A stretch of 64,000 nt of DNA from Chloroflexota bacterium (lineage in GTDB: Bacteria > Chloroflexota > Anaerolineae > Aggregatilineales > Phototrophicaceae): the NCBI GenBank assembly GCA_011523545.1, contig WTGN01000060.1:1-64000 (forward strand), written 5' to 3'. The position numbers were made by a program, and so were the translations under genes. The notes under the pieces were generated by a model. That model was not told the origin of the DNA. It made no database searches and saw nothing but the letters and a program-made list of their open reading frames with translations. Below are positions 42,619 through 51,792 of the stretch, piece after piece (within the stretch, counting starts at the first letter, position 1; each line of letters begins with the position of its first letter).

Positions 42619-44121
42619 ATGAGCGAGAGTAGCTGGACGCAGCGTCACCGGCCGGTTGTCGGCATGGATGTCTTGCGGCTGCCGCTGCTGGGCGGGCTGC
42701 TGAGCGGTCGATATGGGCGCTTGAGTTTGCAGCTGCTGCTGGGCGTCGGCGCGCTGGCTCTGGTGATTGACGGCTTCGTCGGTCCGCAATTGGCGGCGCG
42801 CAATTTGGCGACGGTGGCGCCCTGGGTGCATCTGCGCGGATTCGCCGTGCTGGCGCTGCTGCTGGCGGGCAATCTCTTTTGCATGGGCTGCCCATTCACG
42901 CTGCCGCGCACGCTGGCGAAACGGCTATCGCGCCGGGGCCTGCGCTTTCCTCAGCGGCTGCGCAACAAATGGCTCGCGATTTTCAGTTTGTTCGCGCTTT
43001 TCTTCGCCTACGAGTATCTCGATTTGTGGGCCAGCCCGTGGCTGACCGCCTGGCTGATCGTCGGCTACTTCGCCGCGTCATTCCTGCTGGAAGCGCTGTT
43101 CGCCGAGTCGGCTTTCTGCAAATATGTTTGTCCGCTGGGGTCTTTCAACATGGTCTATTCGACGCTTTCGCCGACCCGGATCGCGGTCAAGTCGCCGTCG
43201 GTCTGCGCCAGCTGCGTCGGCCATGAATGCGTCAACGGGAGCTACGCGCCCCAGCCGACCGTTCGCCTGGACGAGATCGCCATCGATGGCGGCGACGCGA
43301 CGCGACAGCTGCGAGTCGAGCATGGTCCAGCGGGCGCGCTCGGCTGCGGCACTGAATTATTTGCGCCGCAGATGCGCGGCAACATGGATTGTACGATGTG
43401 CCTGGATTGCGTGCGCGCTTGCCCGCATGACAACGTCAGCCTATTCACGCGCGCGCCCGGGGCTGAATTGAGCCGGGCGGACAGTTGGCCGCGGCGCTGG
43501 GATTTGTCGCTGCTGGTCATCGCCCTGGCCTTTATGGGGCTGTCGAACGCGTTTGGCATGATTCCGCCTTATTACGCGCTGCAGGAAAGGCTGGCGCTGG
43601 ATCTGGGCCTCAGCAGCGAATTTCTGGCGCTGCTGCTGATCTTCGGCATCGGCAATCTCCTGCTGCCGCTGTTTGCGGCGGTGGCCGCGGCCAGCCTGGG
43701 CCGACGCCTGACACGCTTCAGCAAACGCGATTCGCTGCGCGATACGGTCGCTGCCTTCGCGCCCGCTTTTGTGCCGGTCGGCTTCGGCATCTGGTTCGCC
43801 CATTACAGTTTTCACTTGCTTGTCGGGCCGGGCTTGATCGTGCCGGTGATGCAGGAGTTTCTGGGCGGCGTCGGCGATTGGCAACGCTGGAGCTTCAGCC
43901 TCGATGCCAATTTGATCGGGCTGATTCAATTGCTGGTATTGATCGCCGGTTTTCTCTGGAGCCTGCGGCTGGCGCAGAAGACGGCCCTGCGCCTGTATCG
44001 GCGCAAGGCGCTGCTTGGCTTGCTGCCCTGGGCGCTGGTCTTCTTGTTCATGATGCTGGCGGCCTGGCAGGTTTTCACCTTGCCGATGGAGATGCGCGGC
44101 ACGCTGGAGCTCTTCGGTTAG
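42619..44121 (+). CDS. FesM-like polytopic 4Fe-4S membrane protein
   Basis: The 500-residue protein has about nine membrane helices and several cysteine motifs: 'NLFCMGCPF', 'FCKYVCPLGSF', 'CASCVGHECVNG', and a ferredoxin-type 'CTMCLDCVRACPHDN'. The first two resemble NapH/RdxA-type electron-transfer proteins. The overall layout, with a long C-terminal set of helices after the cluster domain, matches FesM, described as a membrane Fe-S protein in photosynthetic electron flow in cyanobacteria. A quinone- or membrane-linked redox role is likely, but its partner is not visible. Its end overlaps the convergent PhyH gene by four bases. Confidence 0.82.
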   Translation: MSESSWTQRHRPVVGMDVLRLPLLGGLLSGRYGRLSLQLLLGVGALALVIDGFVGPQLAARNLATVAPWVHLRGFAVLALLLAGNLFCMGCPFTLPRTLAKRLSRRGLRFPQRLRNKWLAIFSLFALFFAYEYLDLWASPWLTAWLIVGYFAASFLLEALFAESAFCKYVCPLGSFNMVYSTLSPTRIAVKSPSVCASCVGHECVNGSYAPQPTVRLDEIAIDGGDATRQLRVEHGPAGALGCGTELFAPQMRGNMDCTMCLDCVRACPHDNVSLFTRAPGAELSRADSWPRRWDLSLLVIALAFMGLSNAFGMIPPYYALQERLALDLGLSSEFLALLLIFGIGNLLLPLFAAVAAASLGRRLTRFSKRDSLRDTVAAFAPAFVPVGFGIWFAHYSFHLLVGPGLIVPVMQEFLGGVGDWQRWSFSLDANLIGLIQLLVLIAGFLWSLRLAQKTALRLYRRKALLGLLPWALVFLFMMLAAWQVFTLPMEMRGTLELFG

Positions 44122-44879
44122 GCTGCGGGTCCGATGCGCTGGCCGTCCACCAGAATGGGCTCGGCGCGCCCCCAGAGTTCACTGCCATCGCGATTCATGA
44201 TCGGCTCGGCCGAGTATTGCGCCAGGTAGCAGCGGCGATATTCGTCGGTCAAGTTGGGGCCGCTGCGGTGAAAGGTGCGGCTGCTGAAGACGACGATGCT
44301 GCCGGCCGGCACGATGGCGGGAATGCCCGGATCGTCGCCTTTGTAGCCGACCTTGTCGTTGCTGCGCTCTTCTACCGTGTGATCAATGATGTCGTCAGTC
44401 GAATGACGCCCGTCGCGCGAGTAGGGCAAGATGAAGACGGTGCCGTTCTCGACTGTCATATCGTCCAGCGCGCACCAGCAGGAGAGATAAGCGCGGTGAT
44501 AATGGCCGACGTAGCCGGAATCCTGGTGCCAGGCGAATTTGGAATCGGTATCGGCCGCCTTGACCACATATTGCTCGTGAAAGAGATAGGCGGTTTCGCC
44601 CAGGGTGGCGCGGCAAATCGCCGCCATCAACTCGCTGAAAAGAAACTCGGTCATGATTGGGCTGCCGGCATCGCGGCCGTGGATGAAGTAGCGTTTCTTG
44701 TAGTGGGTGATGTGGTCCGTTGTGATGCCTTTGGCTTCCATTTCGCGGTCGCGCTCATTGACCAAGCGCGTGCATTCATCGCGCAAGGCGGCAACAACCG
44801 GCTCGGGAATCACGGATTCCAGGATGAAATAGCCTTCACGGTGAAAATGTTCCACCTGCGCTTGTGAGACCAAGGGCAT
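44118..44879 (-). CDS. Phytanoyl-CoA dioxygenase (PhyH) family protein
   Basis: The 253-residue protein is a predicted non-haem Fe(II)/2-oxoglutarate oxygenase. The iron ligands are visible as 'FAWHQDSGY' (His and Asp) and a distal His in 'VVFSSRTFHRSGPN', with an Arg for 2-oxoglutarate in 'DEYRRCYLAQYS'. 'VEHFHREGYFILESVIPEPVV' is the usual start of the family. The ATG at 44879 follows CAGGAG. The substrate is unknown. Confidence 0.9.
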   Translation of the reverse strand: MPLVSQAQVEHFHREGYFILESVIPEPVVAALRDECTRLVNERDREMEAKGITTDHITHYKKRYFIHGRDAGSPIMTEFLFSELMAAICRATLGETAYLFHEQYVVKAADTDSKFAWHQDSGYVGHYHRAYLSCWCALDDMTVENGTVFILPYSRDGRHSTDDIIDHTVEERSNDKVGYKGDDPGIPAIVPAGSIVVFSSRTFHRSGPNLTDEYRRCYLAQYSAEPIMNRDGSELWGRAEPILVDGQRIGPAA

Positions 44880-45043
44880 TTTGCTCGCTCCTGAACTGAC
44901 TTTTGCGGGTAATTCTATCTGGTGGCGCGCACGATTGCCAGCAGCTCTGGGCACAATCGCCAAAGGATGCGTACCACACGAAGTACACAGCGGTTGGCGA
45001 GGGGCGCGGATTCCAATTGTTCAGGATTTGTGTCCAGTCCGTC

Positions 45044-45067
45044 GGGCGACCCACCGGGTCGCCCCTA
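45044..45067. repeat. Palindromic repeat, CCC/GGG inner stem
   Basis: An intact copy 60 bases before the sulfatase start, between divergent genes. Confidence 0.88.
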
Positions 45068-45127
45068 CAGATTCCGCGCTGTTGGGTTACACTCGCGCGA
45101 ACTATCGAGATTAGTCCCGGAGCCTGT

Positions 45128-46516
45128 ATGCATCAGCGACCGAATATCCTGCTCTTCATCACCGATGATCATGGCGCTTGGGCGAATGGCTGCTATGGCA
45201 ATGGCGAAGTGCGGACGCCGACGATCGACGCGCTGGCGGAGACAGGGGCGCGCTTTGATAAGGCCTACACGCCCTGCCCGGTCTGTTCGCCGGCGCGCGC
45301 CTGCCTGCTGACCGGCAAGACGCCCTCGCAGGTCGGCATTCACGACTGGCTGGAAGAGGCGCTGCCCGAAGTGGCCGAGCGCGACTGGCTGGGCGGGAGG
45401 GGCACGCTCTTCGGCTTGCTGGCGGCTGCCGGCTATCACACCGGCTTGAGCGGCAAGTGGCACCTGGGTCAATCGCATTTGCCGCCGCGCGCGGCCGACT
45501 ATCACTTCGGCTTGCCCGGCTGGCAGGGGGCGCACAATGGACCCTACACCTACATTAATAATGGCGAGATGGTCGAGCTTGATGGCAACAAATCCCGCTT
45601 CATCACCGACCATGCGGTTGAGTTCATCGATACGGCCCCGGCGGATAAACCCTTCTTCCTCAACATCGGCTACATCGCCACCCATTCGCCTTATCAGCAG
45701 GGGGCGCACGATCCCGAGCAGACCGCGGCCTATCAGGACTGCCCCTTTGACGAGATCCCGCCATGGGAAGCGCATCCCTGGGTGCGGAATGAGGGCGGCG
45801 GCAATCAATTGACGGATGCGGAGGTCAGGGATCGCTACATCGGCTATCATGCCGCCGTGACCGAGATCGACGACAACATCGCTCGCGTGATCGGCGCGCT
45901 GCAATTGCGCGGCCAGTGGGAAAATACCATCATCATTTACACATCGGATCATGGCTGCGCAATCGGGCATCAGGGGTTCTTCGGCAAAGGCAACAGCACG
46001 CGGCCGCTGAATATGTACGATATTTCGCTGCGAGTGCCGCTGATTATTGCCGGGCCGGGCGTGGCGGCGCAGGCGCTCGACAATTACGTCGACCACTGCG
46101 ATGGTTTTCATACGATCTGCGCGCTGGCTGGCGTTGATATGCCAAGCGAAGATTCGTTCGCCGGCCAGTCATACGCGCCGATGTTGAGCGGGCAGTCCAT
46201 GCCCTGGGACAATACCCGCTATGGCGAATACGGCGACCTGCGCATGATCCGCGACGAGCGCTGGAAACTGGTCTGGCGCTATCCGGCTGGTCCGCATGAT
46301 CTCTTCGATATGACGGCGGACCCGGCCGAGCGCGAGAATCTGTTTGACCGGCGGCCGGAAATTGCGGCTCGCTACAAGGCGCGGCTGGATGCCTGGTATG
46401 CCGAGCATGAGGCGGCCGAGCTGTCTGGCTTGCGCGTCAAAGAATTGCCGGCGCATAATCGAAATGAAGCCTGGCGCGATGGGCTGCGCGAGGCGCGCGG
46501 CTTGCAGGTCTATTGA
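45128..46516 (+). CDS. Sulfatase (Cys-type, formylglycine-dependent)
   Basis: The 462-residue protein is an alkaline-phosphatase-superfamily sulfatase. 'PNILLFITDDHGAWANGCYG' gives the metal Asp pair. The formylglycine signature is CSPARACLLTGK, with the Cys at about residue 53. Further sites are 'GKWHLGQ' and 'TIIIYTSDHGCAIGHQGFFGKG'. No signal peptide is visible, so it may act in the cytoplasm. A Cys-type enzyme must be matured; a radical-SAM maturase is encoded at 57.2 kb. I chose the ATG at 45128 (CCGGAG upstream). The sulfate ester is unknown. Confidence 0.93.
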   Translation: MHQRPNILLFITDDHGAWANGCYGNGEVRTPTIDALAETGARFDKAYTPCPVCSPARACLLTGKTPSQVGIHDWLEEALPEVAERDWLGGRGTLFGLLAAAGYHTGLSGKWHLGQSHLPPRAADYHFGLPGWQGAHNGPYTYINNGEMVELDGNKSRFITDHAVEFIDTAPADKPFFLNIGYIATHSPYQQGAHDPEQTAAYQDCPFDEIPPWEAHPWVRNEGGGNQLTDAEVRDRYIGYHAAVTEIDDNIARVIGALQLRGQWENTIIIYTSDHGCAIGHQGFFGKGNSTRPLNMYDISLRVPLIIAGPGVAAQALDNYVDHCDGFHTICALAGVDMPSEDSFAGQSYAPMLSGQSMPWDNTRYGEYGDLRMIRDERWKLVWRYPAGPHDLFDMTADPAERENLFDRRPEIAARYKARLDAWYAEHEAAELSGLRVKELPAHNRNEAWRDGLREARGLQVY

Positions 46517-46541
46517 GGGGCTGCCACCAGCAAGTATCCCT

Positions 46542-46570
46542 GTAGGGGCGAGCCGCCGGCTCGCCCGTAC
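46542..46570. repeat. Palindromic repeat, GCC/GGC inner stem
   Basis: An intact copy starting 26 bases after the sulfatase stop codon. Confidence 0.88.
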
Positions 46571-46647
46571 GCACGATGGCTTTTGTCTGATGGCGCGCTT
46601 GGCACGCGTCTGTGTGGGGGGTGCCCGCCGCGCATATTGATTGAGTC

Positions 46648-46672
46648 GGGCGACCTGATAGGTCGCCCCTAC
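46648..46672. repeat. Palindromic repeat, CCT/AGG inner stem
   Basis: An intact copy 33 bases before the stop of the convergent secreted-protein gene. Confidence 0.88.
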
Positions 46673-46704
46673 ATCTTCGCGATCGAGATTGGCAGGGTAT
46701 GAAT

Positions 46705-49224
46705 CTATGGCCGTTCGATCGAGACGTCCAGGGTGATGCCGTCGTCGAAGCCGAACTTTTCCAGCGTAACGACGACGCGCCCGCTCATCGGTGTGACGAA
46801 GGCGAGCGGCAAATCGTCCGGCACGCCCATTGTGCTATAGGACATCACTTCCATGCCCTCGATCGTCGCGGTGACGTACAGGTCTTCCACATGGCCGGCG
46901 ACCAGCGCCAGATTGAGGATGAGCAGCTCGTCCTCGGCGGCTTCGAAGACCACCAGGTCGCGGATGGCTTTGTCGTTGAGCGTGACGAGGACATCGCCAT
47001 CGTCGAGCGACTGCACCGGGTTGCGCGCCACTCTGACCGTGCCCGCGCCGCTGGCGCCCGCCTCAAAGCTGGAGATGACCAAAACATAGGTCGCCGCCCG
47101 GTCGAAGACGAGATTGCTCAATTCGGCATCAAAGCCGCTGCCGCTGTCATCATCAAAGGCGTATTCTGTGCCCGCGGGCGACACCACTTGCAGCTGCGTG
47201 TCGAGCCGGCCGCCGCTGTCGATGGTCACGGCCAGGCTGTCGCCCGTTTCAACCGGCAGGGCATAGTAGCGCGTCGGCGCTTCCGCGCTCAATTCAAAGC
47301 GGACATCGGCATCAAAGGCGATTTGCGCGAGGGCAACCGGCATGATCGTAACCGTGAATTCGCCGGTTTCGGCGCCCTGCGCCATCATCAGGGGCGCGGC
47401 GCTGATTTCCAGGTCGTACTGGCCGCTGTAGGGCAGCCGCAGCGGGCCGATGATGGCGTCTATCTGACCGCGGCTGTCATCCACATAGGCGAGCGCCAGA
47501 TCATCGCGGTCTTTGAGGGTGGCGGCCGGGTCAAAGTCATCCGAACCCACGCTGATCAGCACATGCTGGCCGGCGCGGCCATCAAATGCGATTTCGGCGC
47601 TGCCGGCGGACAGGCGGCCCGTGATCAGCTCGGTCTCGCCGCCCCCGGTCGTTGGTTCGTCGGCTGGCGCTTTGGCGGTCACGGTCAAGATGACGGCGGG
47701 TTGATTGCCGCGCTCGCGCCGGATATGGACGTTGTAATCGCCCGGCTGGTCATCGTCATCGGTGACCAATTCCAGCGTCACCCTGCCGTTTGCGTCGGCG
47801 GTCTTTTCGCTGCGGTAGACTTGCAAGCCGCCGAAGATCACTTCAATCGTAACCGTTTCATTGGCCGCGAGATCGCGCACGGTGATGAGATGGCTTGAGC
47901 CGATGGGGGCTGACTGCGGCTGGATGGTGGCGCTGGCGCTGGCTGGCGCCTCCGTTTCGTCCGGTTCCGCGCTTGCTTCGCTCGTTTCGTCGGGGGCGGC
48001 CGTTATTTCGAATGAGGCGCTGGCCAGGGGCGGGCCGCTTTCGTCGGCGTGGATGGCGACGCTGTAGACGCCGGGCGCATCGTCCTCGGTGCTGGAGATC
48101 GTCAGGCTGAATGCGCCGCCATCATCGGCTTGACGCGCCGCCTGATATGCTTCTGCGCCGGACGGGTCGAGGATGATCAGGGCGAAATCCTGGCCCGGGT
48201 TCAACCCGGCCAGGGCAATCGTATGCCGCGTGCCGATGGGACCGCTTGCCGGGTCGATGGTCATTTCCAGCATTGTTTGCTGATGGTCGCTCTCGCCGAC
48301 AGCAAGCGGGGCTTCAGCCAACAGGGCGCCTTCCACGAAGATCTGCACATTGTATACGCCGGCCGCCAAATCATCGGGCGCGGTGAAGTTCAGCGCCGCC
48401 CCGCCATCACTTGAGGCGCGCGCCAGGGCGGAATCAATCAGCAAGCCATCGGTCGTCGATATCTGGGCGGTGACGCTGTCGAAGGCGGCCAGCCCGCTGA
48501 CCGCGATCTCGACTGCTGCGCCCGCTTCAACCGCCTTCGGAGTCAGGGTCAGGGATACATCGCGCTGGGGCCGGGGCAGGATTGTGAAAAGACCCTCGGC
48601 AACCAAGGTTTCCGCTTCGTCATAAACCGCGATGGTATGGACATCGGCGGCGTCCCCTTCTTCAGCGAAGACCTCGATTTCAACGACGCCGTCCGCGTTG
48701 CTGATGTGCTGGCGGCGGTAGGCGACTTGGAGGGTCTCGCGGGCGGTGATTTCAACGGTGTAGGGCGCTCTTGGCTTGAGCGCATCTATGCGCAGCTTTT
48801 GCGCCTTGCCGAAGGGCGCCGTCTCGGGCGATACCGTGACTTCGCCGAGGAAATCGCGCCCGTCATCCGCGGCCGCGGCGGTCAGCGCAAACCCGGCGCT
48901 GGCGACAACCTGGCCATCTAGCAGGACTTGCAAGGTATAAGTGCCGGGCGGGTCGCCCGCCGTGCTGACGACGGGGTAGGGTATGTGGCCGGCCTGGTCG
49001 CTGGTTTCTTCGCTGCTGAAGACGACTTCGCCCGCGAACAGGATCTCGATGTCGTAATCGGTATCGGGCAGCAGGCCGTCAATTTCAACGGTGAAGACCG
49101 CTGTTTCCACCTCGCCCGCTTCCGGCGTGATGGTCACGGTCGGCGCATCCTGGGCGGCGGCGCCCAATACAAGCGCCAGCAGGAGGGCGCTCAGGCAGAA
49201 AGCGCGCGCAAATTGGGATCGCAT
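46705..49224 (-). CDS. Large secreted protein with Ig-like repeats and PPC-like domains
   Basis: The 839-residue protein has a signal peptide (AFCLSALLLALVLGAAAQ). Five Ig-like units of about 95-110 residues follow, each opened by a similar strand: TVTITPEAGEVE, EVTVSPETAPFG, LTLTPKAVEAG, MTIDPASGPIG and ATIQPQSAPIG. A Glu/Thr/Ala linker separates unit 4 from unit 5. The last 290 residues contain PPC-like domains (GQHVLISVGSDDFDPAATL; TRYYALPVETGDSLAVTID). No C-terminal anchor is visible, so it is probably released or bound non-covalently. AAGGAA precedes the ATG. The role is unknown; surface adhesion or cell-wall attachment is a guess. Confidence 0.8.
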   Translation of the reverse strand: MRSQFARAFCLSALLLALVLGAAAQDAPTVTITPEAGEVETAVFTVEIDGLLPDTDYDIEILFAGEVVFSSEETSDQAGHIPYPVVSTAGDPPGTYTLQVLLDGQVVASAGFALTAAAADDGRDFLGEVTVSPETAPFGKAQKLRIDALKPRAPYTVEITARETLQVAYRRQHISNADGVVEIEVFAEEGDAADVHTIAVYDEAETLVAEGLFTILPRPQRDVSLTLTPKAVEAGAAVEIAVSGLAAFDSVTAQISTTDGLLIDSALARASSDGGAALNFTAPDDLAAGVYNVQIFVEGALLAEAPLAVGESDHQQTMLEMTIDPASGPIGTRHTIALAGLNPGQDFALIILDPSGAEAYQAARQADDGGAFSLTISSTEDDAPGVYSVAIHADESGPPLASASFEITAAPDETSEASAEPDETEAPASASATIQPQSAPIGSSHLITVRDLAANETVTIEVIFGGLQVYRSEKTADANGRVTLELVTDDDDQPGDYNVHIRRERGNQPAVILTVTAKAPADEPTTGGGETELITGRLSAGSAEIAFDGRAGQHVLISVGSDDFDPAATLKDRDDLALAYVDDSRGQIDAIIGPLRLPYSGQYDLEISAAPLMMAQGAETGEFTVTIMPVALAQIAFDADVRFELSAEAPTRYYALPVETGDSLAVTIDSGGRLDTQLQVVSPAGTEYAFDDDSGSGFDAELSNLVFDRAATYVLVISSFEAGASGAGTVRVARNPVQSLDDGDVLVTLNDKAIRDLVVFEAAEDELLILNLALVAGHVEDLYVTATIEGMEVMSYSTMGVPDDLPLAFVTPMSGRVVVTLEKFGFDDGITLDVSIERP

Positions 49225-49471
49225 AATGGATTCCTTTTCCGGGCGATAGCAGCACATACTCAACGCGCCTAACATTTTAGCCGCCGCAGGTCAGCAATGA
49301 CAAGGCGATCGCTTCAGATTGTTCATTATCCGCAGGGGCCACAGAGAGCCTGGACGGACGCAGTCGTCGGCAAGTGATTCTCGGTGGCCGCAATAATCTC
49401 TGTGCAGACGGCCGGTGTCCAGGCGCGCCCGGTGCTAGAGTTGATTGTATCATTTCTGGCGGGCGGCGCAG

Positions 49472-49477
49472 TATAAT
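49472..49477 (+). promoter_or_regulatory. TATAAT box immediately upstream of holB
   Basis: A perfect TATAAT ends 6 bases before the ATG at 49484, which is where transcription would start. No ribosome-binding site fits. The message may be leaderless. Confidence 0.4.
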
Positions 49478-49483
49478 GGGCGT

Positions 49484-50503
49484 ATGAAGGGCGAAGCGGC
49501 GGCGCAAGAGAATTGGGGGATCATCGGCCATGACTGGGCGGTGGAGCGGCTGCGGCGGAGCTTGCTCAATGGCCGGCAGCGCCACGCCTATCTTTTCACT
49601 GGCGGGCCGTCCCTGGGCAAGCGCGCGCTGGCGCGGGCCTTCGCACAGGCGCTCAATTGTGAAGCGGCGGAGATCGGCGCCCGGCCCTGCCGCCGCTGCC
49701 GCAGCTGCGCGGCTATCGCCCGGGGCAGCGACCCCGACTTGATTCTGGCGCAGAGCGATGATGGCGCGCCGTTGAAGATTGGCGCAATTCGCGAGCTGAG
49801 CCGCGTGCTGGCGCTGCAGCCTTATGCGGCGCGTTATCGCATCGCCATACTCGACGATTTTGATCGCGTCGCGCCGCTCGCGCAGGACGCGCTGCTGAAG
49901 ACGCTGGAAGAGCCGGCCTCATTCGCCGTCATGATTCTGCTGGCGAGCGCGGCCGAGCGCATCCTGCCGACGATCCGCAGCCGGGCTCAAGTGATTCCAT
50001 TGCGTCCGGCGCCGTTGGAGCTGATAAAGTCGGCGCTGGTCGAGCGCGGCTGTGAAGCGGCGCGCGCCGATAGCATCGCTGGTTTGAGCGGCGGCCGCAT
50101 TGGCTGGGCGCTGGCGGCGCTGGAAGACGAGGCGCTGCTGGCCCACCGGGGGGCGATGCTTGACCAACTGAGCGCTGTTTTGGACGGCGGACGGCTGGCG
50201 CGGCTCAAGCATTCGGAGGAGATTAGCAAGCGCGTGGGGACGGATAAGGCAGCCCTGCGGGACCTGCTTGAGATTTGGCTGACGTACTGGCGCGATGTTC
50301 TGCTGCAATGCCATGGCAGCCCGGTCAAGCCCGGCAACAGCGACCGCGCCGATGAGATTGGGGCGCTTGCCCAGCGCATTGATGCGGGGGGCGCTCTCGC
50401 AGCGCTCCACGCGACCCGCCGCGCCCTGGACGCCTTGTCTACGAATGCCAATATTCGCCTGTCGCTGGATGCGCTGTTCCTTGATTATCCGGGGCTTGGA
50501 TAA
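49484..50503 (+). CDS. holB: DNA polymerase III delta-prime subunit
   Basis: The 339-residue protein is a clamp-loader AAA+ subunit. 'HAYLFTGGPSLGKRALARAFAQ' is a P-loop in which the final Ser/Thr is Arg, as expected for the non-ATP-binding delta-prime. Four cysteines (LNC, then RPCRRCRSC) form the zinc module. 'ALLKTLEEPASFAVMILLASAAERILPTIRSRAQ' carries the sensor region, with Ala where many have the SRC Cys. It loads the sliding clamp together with DnaX and HolA, which are not in this window. Confidence 0.93.
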   Translation: MKGEAAAQENWGIIGHDWAVERLRRSLLNGRQRHAYLFTGGPSLGKRALARAFAQALNCEAAEIGARPCRRCRSCAAIARGSDPDLILAQSDDGAPLKIGAIRELSRVLALQPYAARYRIAILDDFDRVAPLAQDALLKTLEEPASFAVMILLASAAERILPTIRSRAQVIPLRPAPLELIKSALVERGCEAARADSIAGLSGGRIGWALAALEDEALLAHRGAMLDQLSAVLDGGRLARLKHSEEISKRVGTDKAALRDLLEIWLTYWRDVLLQCHGSPVKPGNSDRADEIGALAQRIDAGGALAALHATRRALDALSTNANIRLSLDALFLDYPGLG

Positions 50504-50555
50504 GGCATTTGTCGTTTCAATTCTTCGTCTCCGCGCCTTATGATGGCGCGGGCTT

Positions 50556-50581
50556 TAGGGCGAGAAGAGTCTCGCCCCTAC
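50556..50581. repeat. Palindromic repeat, short-loop variant
   Basis: GGGCGAGA/TCTCGCCC arms with a short centre and trailing CTAC. It starts 52 bases after the holB stop codon. Confidence 0.8.
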
Positions 50582-50685
50582 AGAAATCAATCTGATTTCG
50601 GACGGCAATTAGAAGGTTTGCTAGAAAAGAGGAAACGAGGCGACACAGCGACCAAGAGATTGCGGCGATTTCTTAGGGAATAGAT

Positions 50686-51723
50686 CTATTCGATTGGAAT
50701 CCAGTTGGCCGGCTTCTCCGCCGCCTCTAGTATTGCATCGGGCACGAGCAGGATCTTGCCGAAGCCCGGCTCCTTTTCCAGCTTGCGGTGCGCTTTGCGC
50801 GCCTGGCTGAGCGGGAGGATCTCGTCAATTGGCGGCTTATAGACGCCCTTGGCAAGATTATTCAGCAGGGATTCATAGTCTTTGGTTTTGATTGAGCCCT
50901 GAGAACCATGGATGCTGAGATTTTTGCGGACCAGCTCCATGGCGTTGAAGCGGGCTTGCGGCTTTCGCAGCGCGCCGTCGATGACGAGCCGGCCGCCGTG
51001 ACCGAGCATTGCCAGCGATTCTTCGAGGTCCAGGTCTGGGCTGCAATGCAGAACGAGGCTGGCGCCGCGCTCATCGGTGGCGACTTTGACTTGCCGCACC
51101 AGGTCTTCGCCGGCGTCTTCAAGGGCGATGTCCGCGCCAATCTCATGCAAGCGACCGGCGAATTCGCCTTCGCTGATGGCGATCACTTTAGCGCCGCGCG
51201 CGCCTGCGATTTGCACGGCGGAGGCGCCGACGATGCCGGCCGCGCCCCGAACCACTAGCAGGTCCGCCTTTTTCAGTTTGCCCTGGGTCACCAGCGCGAG
51301 ATGAGCGTCGGCGAAGCTGGCGCCGGCGGCCACAGCCGTCTGAAAATCAAGCTCATCCGGCAGCTCGATTAACTGGTCGGCGGGGACGGCGCAGAACTCG
51401 GCGTAGCTGCCGTTGATTTCGCGGCCGAGCCCGGCGAAGCAGGCAGTCACGCGCGCGCCGACCTCCCAGCCGCGGACATCATCGGCGACCGCTTCGACCG
51501 TGCCGGCCAGGTCGGCGCCGAGAATATGCGGCATCGGTTTGCGGATGAGCAGGCGGCCGCTGCGCAAATGCAGGTCGCATGGATTGACTGAAGTCGCGTG
51601 AATCTTGACCAGGGCTTGGCCGGGGCCGGGGGCGGGAATGCGGACCCGCGCAATCTTCAGAACGCGCGGCTTGCCGATGTTTTCCATGACGATCGCGCGC
51701 ATGGATTCGCCACTGAGTGTCAT
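50686..51723 (-). CDS. Medium-chain oxidoreductase (quinone-reductase-like)
   Basis: The 345-residue protein belongs to the zinc-independent quinone oxidoreductase branch of the alcohol dehydrogenase superfamily: 'ALVKIHATSVNPCDLHLRSG', 'HILGADLAGTVEAVADDV', 'GARVTACFAG', and the NADPH-binding stretch 'LLVVRGAAGIVGASAVQIAGARGAKVIAI'. The catalytic-zinc Cys and His are not conserved. GAGGAG precedes the first ATG at 51723. It may reduce quinones or enones. Confidence 0.9.
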   Translation of the reverse strand: MTLSGESMRAIVMENIGKPRVLKIARVRIPAPGPGQALVKIHATSVNPCDLHLRSGRLLIRKPMPHILGADLAGTVEAVADDVRGWEVGARVTACFAGLGREINGSYAEFCAVPADQLIELPDELDFQTAVAAGASFADAHLALVTQGKLKKADLLVVRGAAGIVGASAVQIAGARGAKVIAISEGEFAGRLHEIGADIALEDAGEDLVRQVKVATDERGASLVLHCSPDLDLEESLAMLGHGGRLVIDGALRKPQARFNAMELVRKNLSIHGSQGSIKTKDYESLLNNLAKGVYKPPIDEILPLSQARKAHRKLEKEPGFGKILLVPDAILEAAEKPANWIPIE

Positions 51724-51792
51724 CGCCGCTCCTCGTCAGCGAGCCTCTAAGCCCGCCGTAGTCTAGCGCAAGGGCGATTGGCTGTAAACGGC

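Noticed and set aside
43485..44867. Plus-strand frame of 460 residues spanning the end of the FesM-like gene and the PhyH gene
   Set aside because: It is out of frame with one real gene and antisense to the other; no motif supports it.
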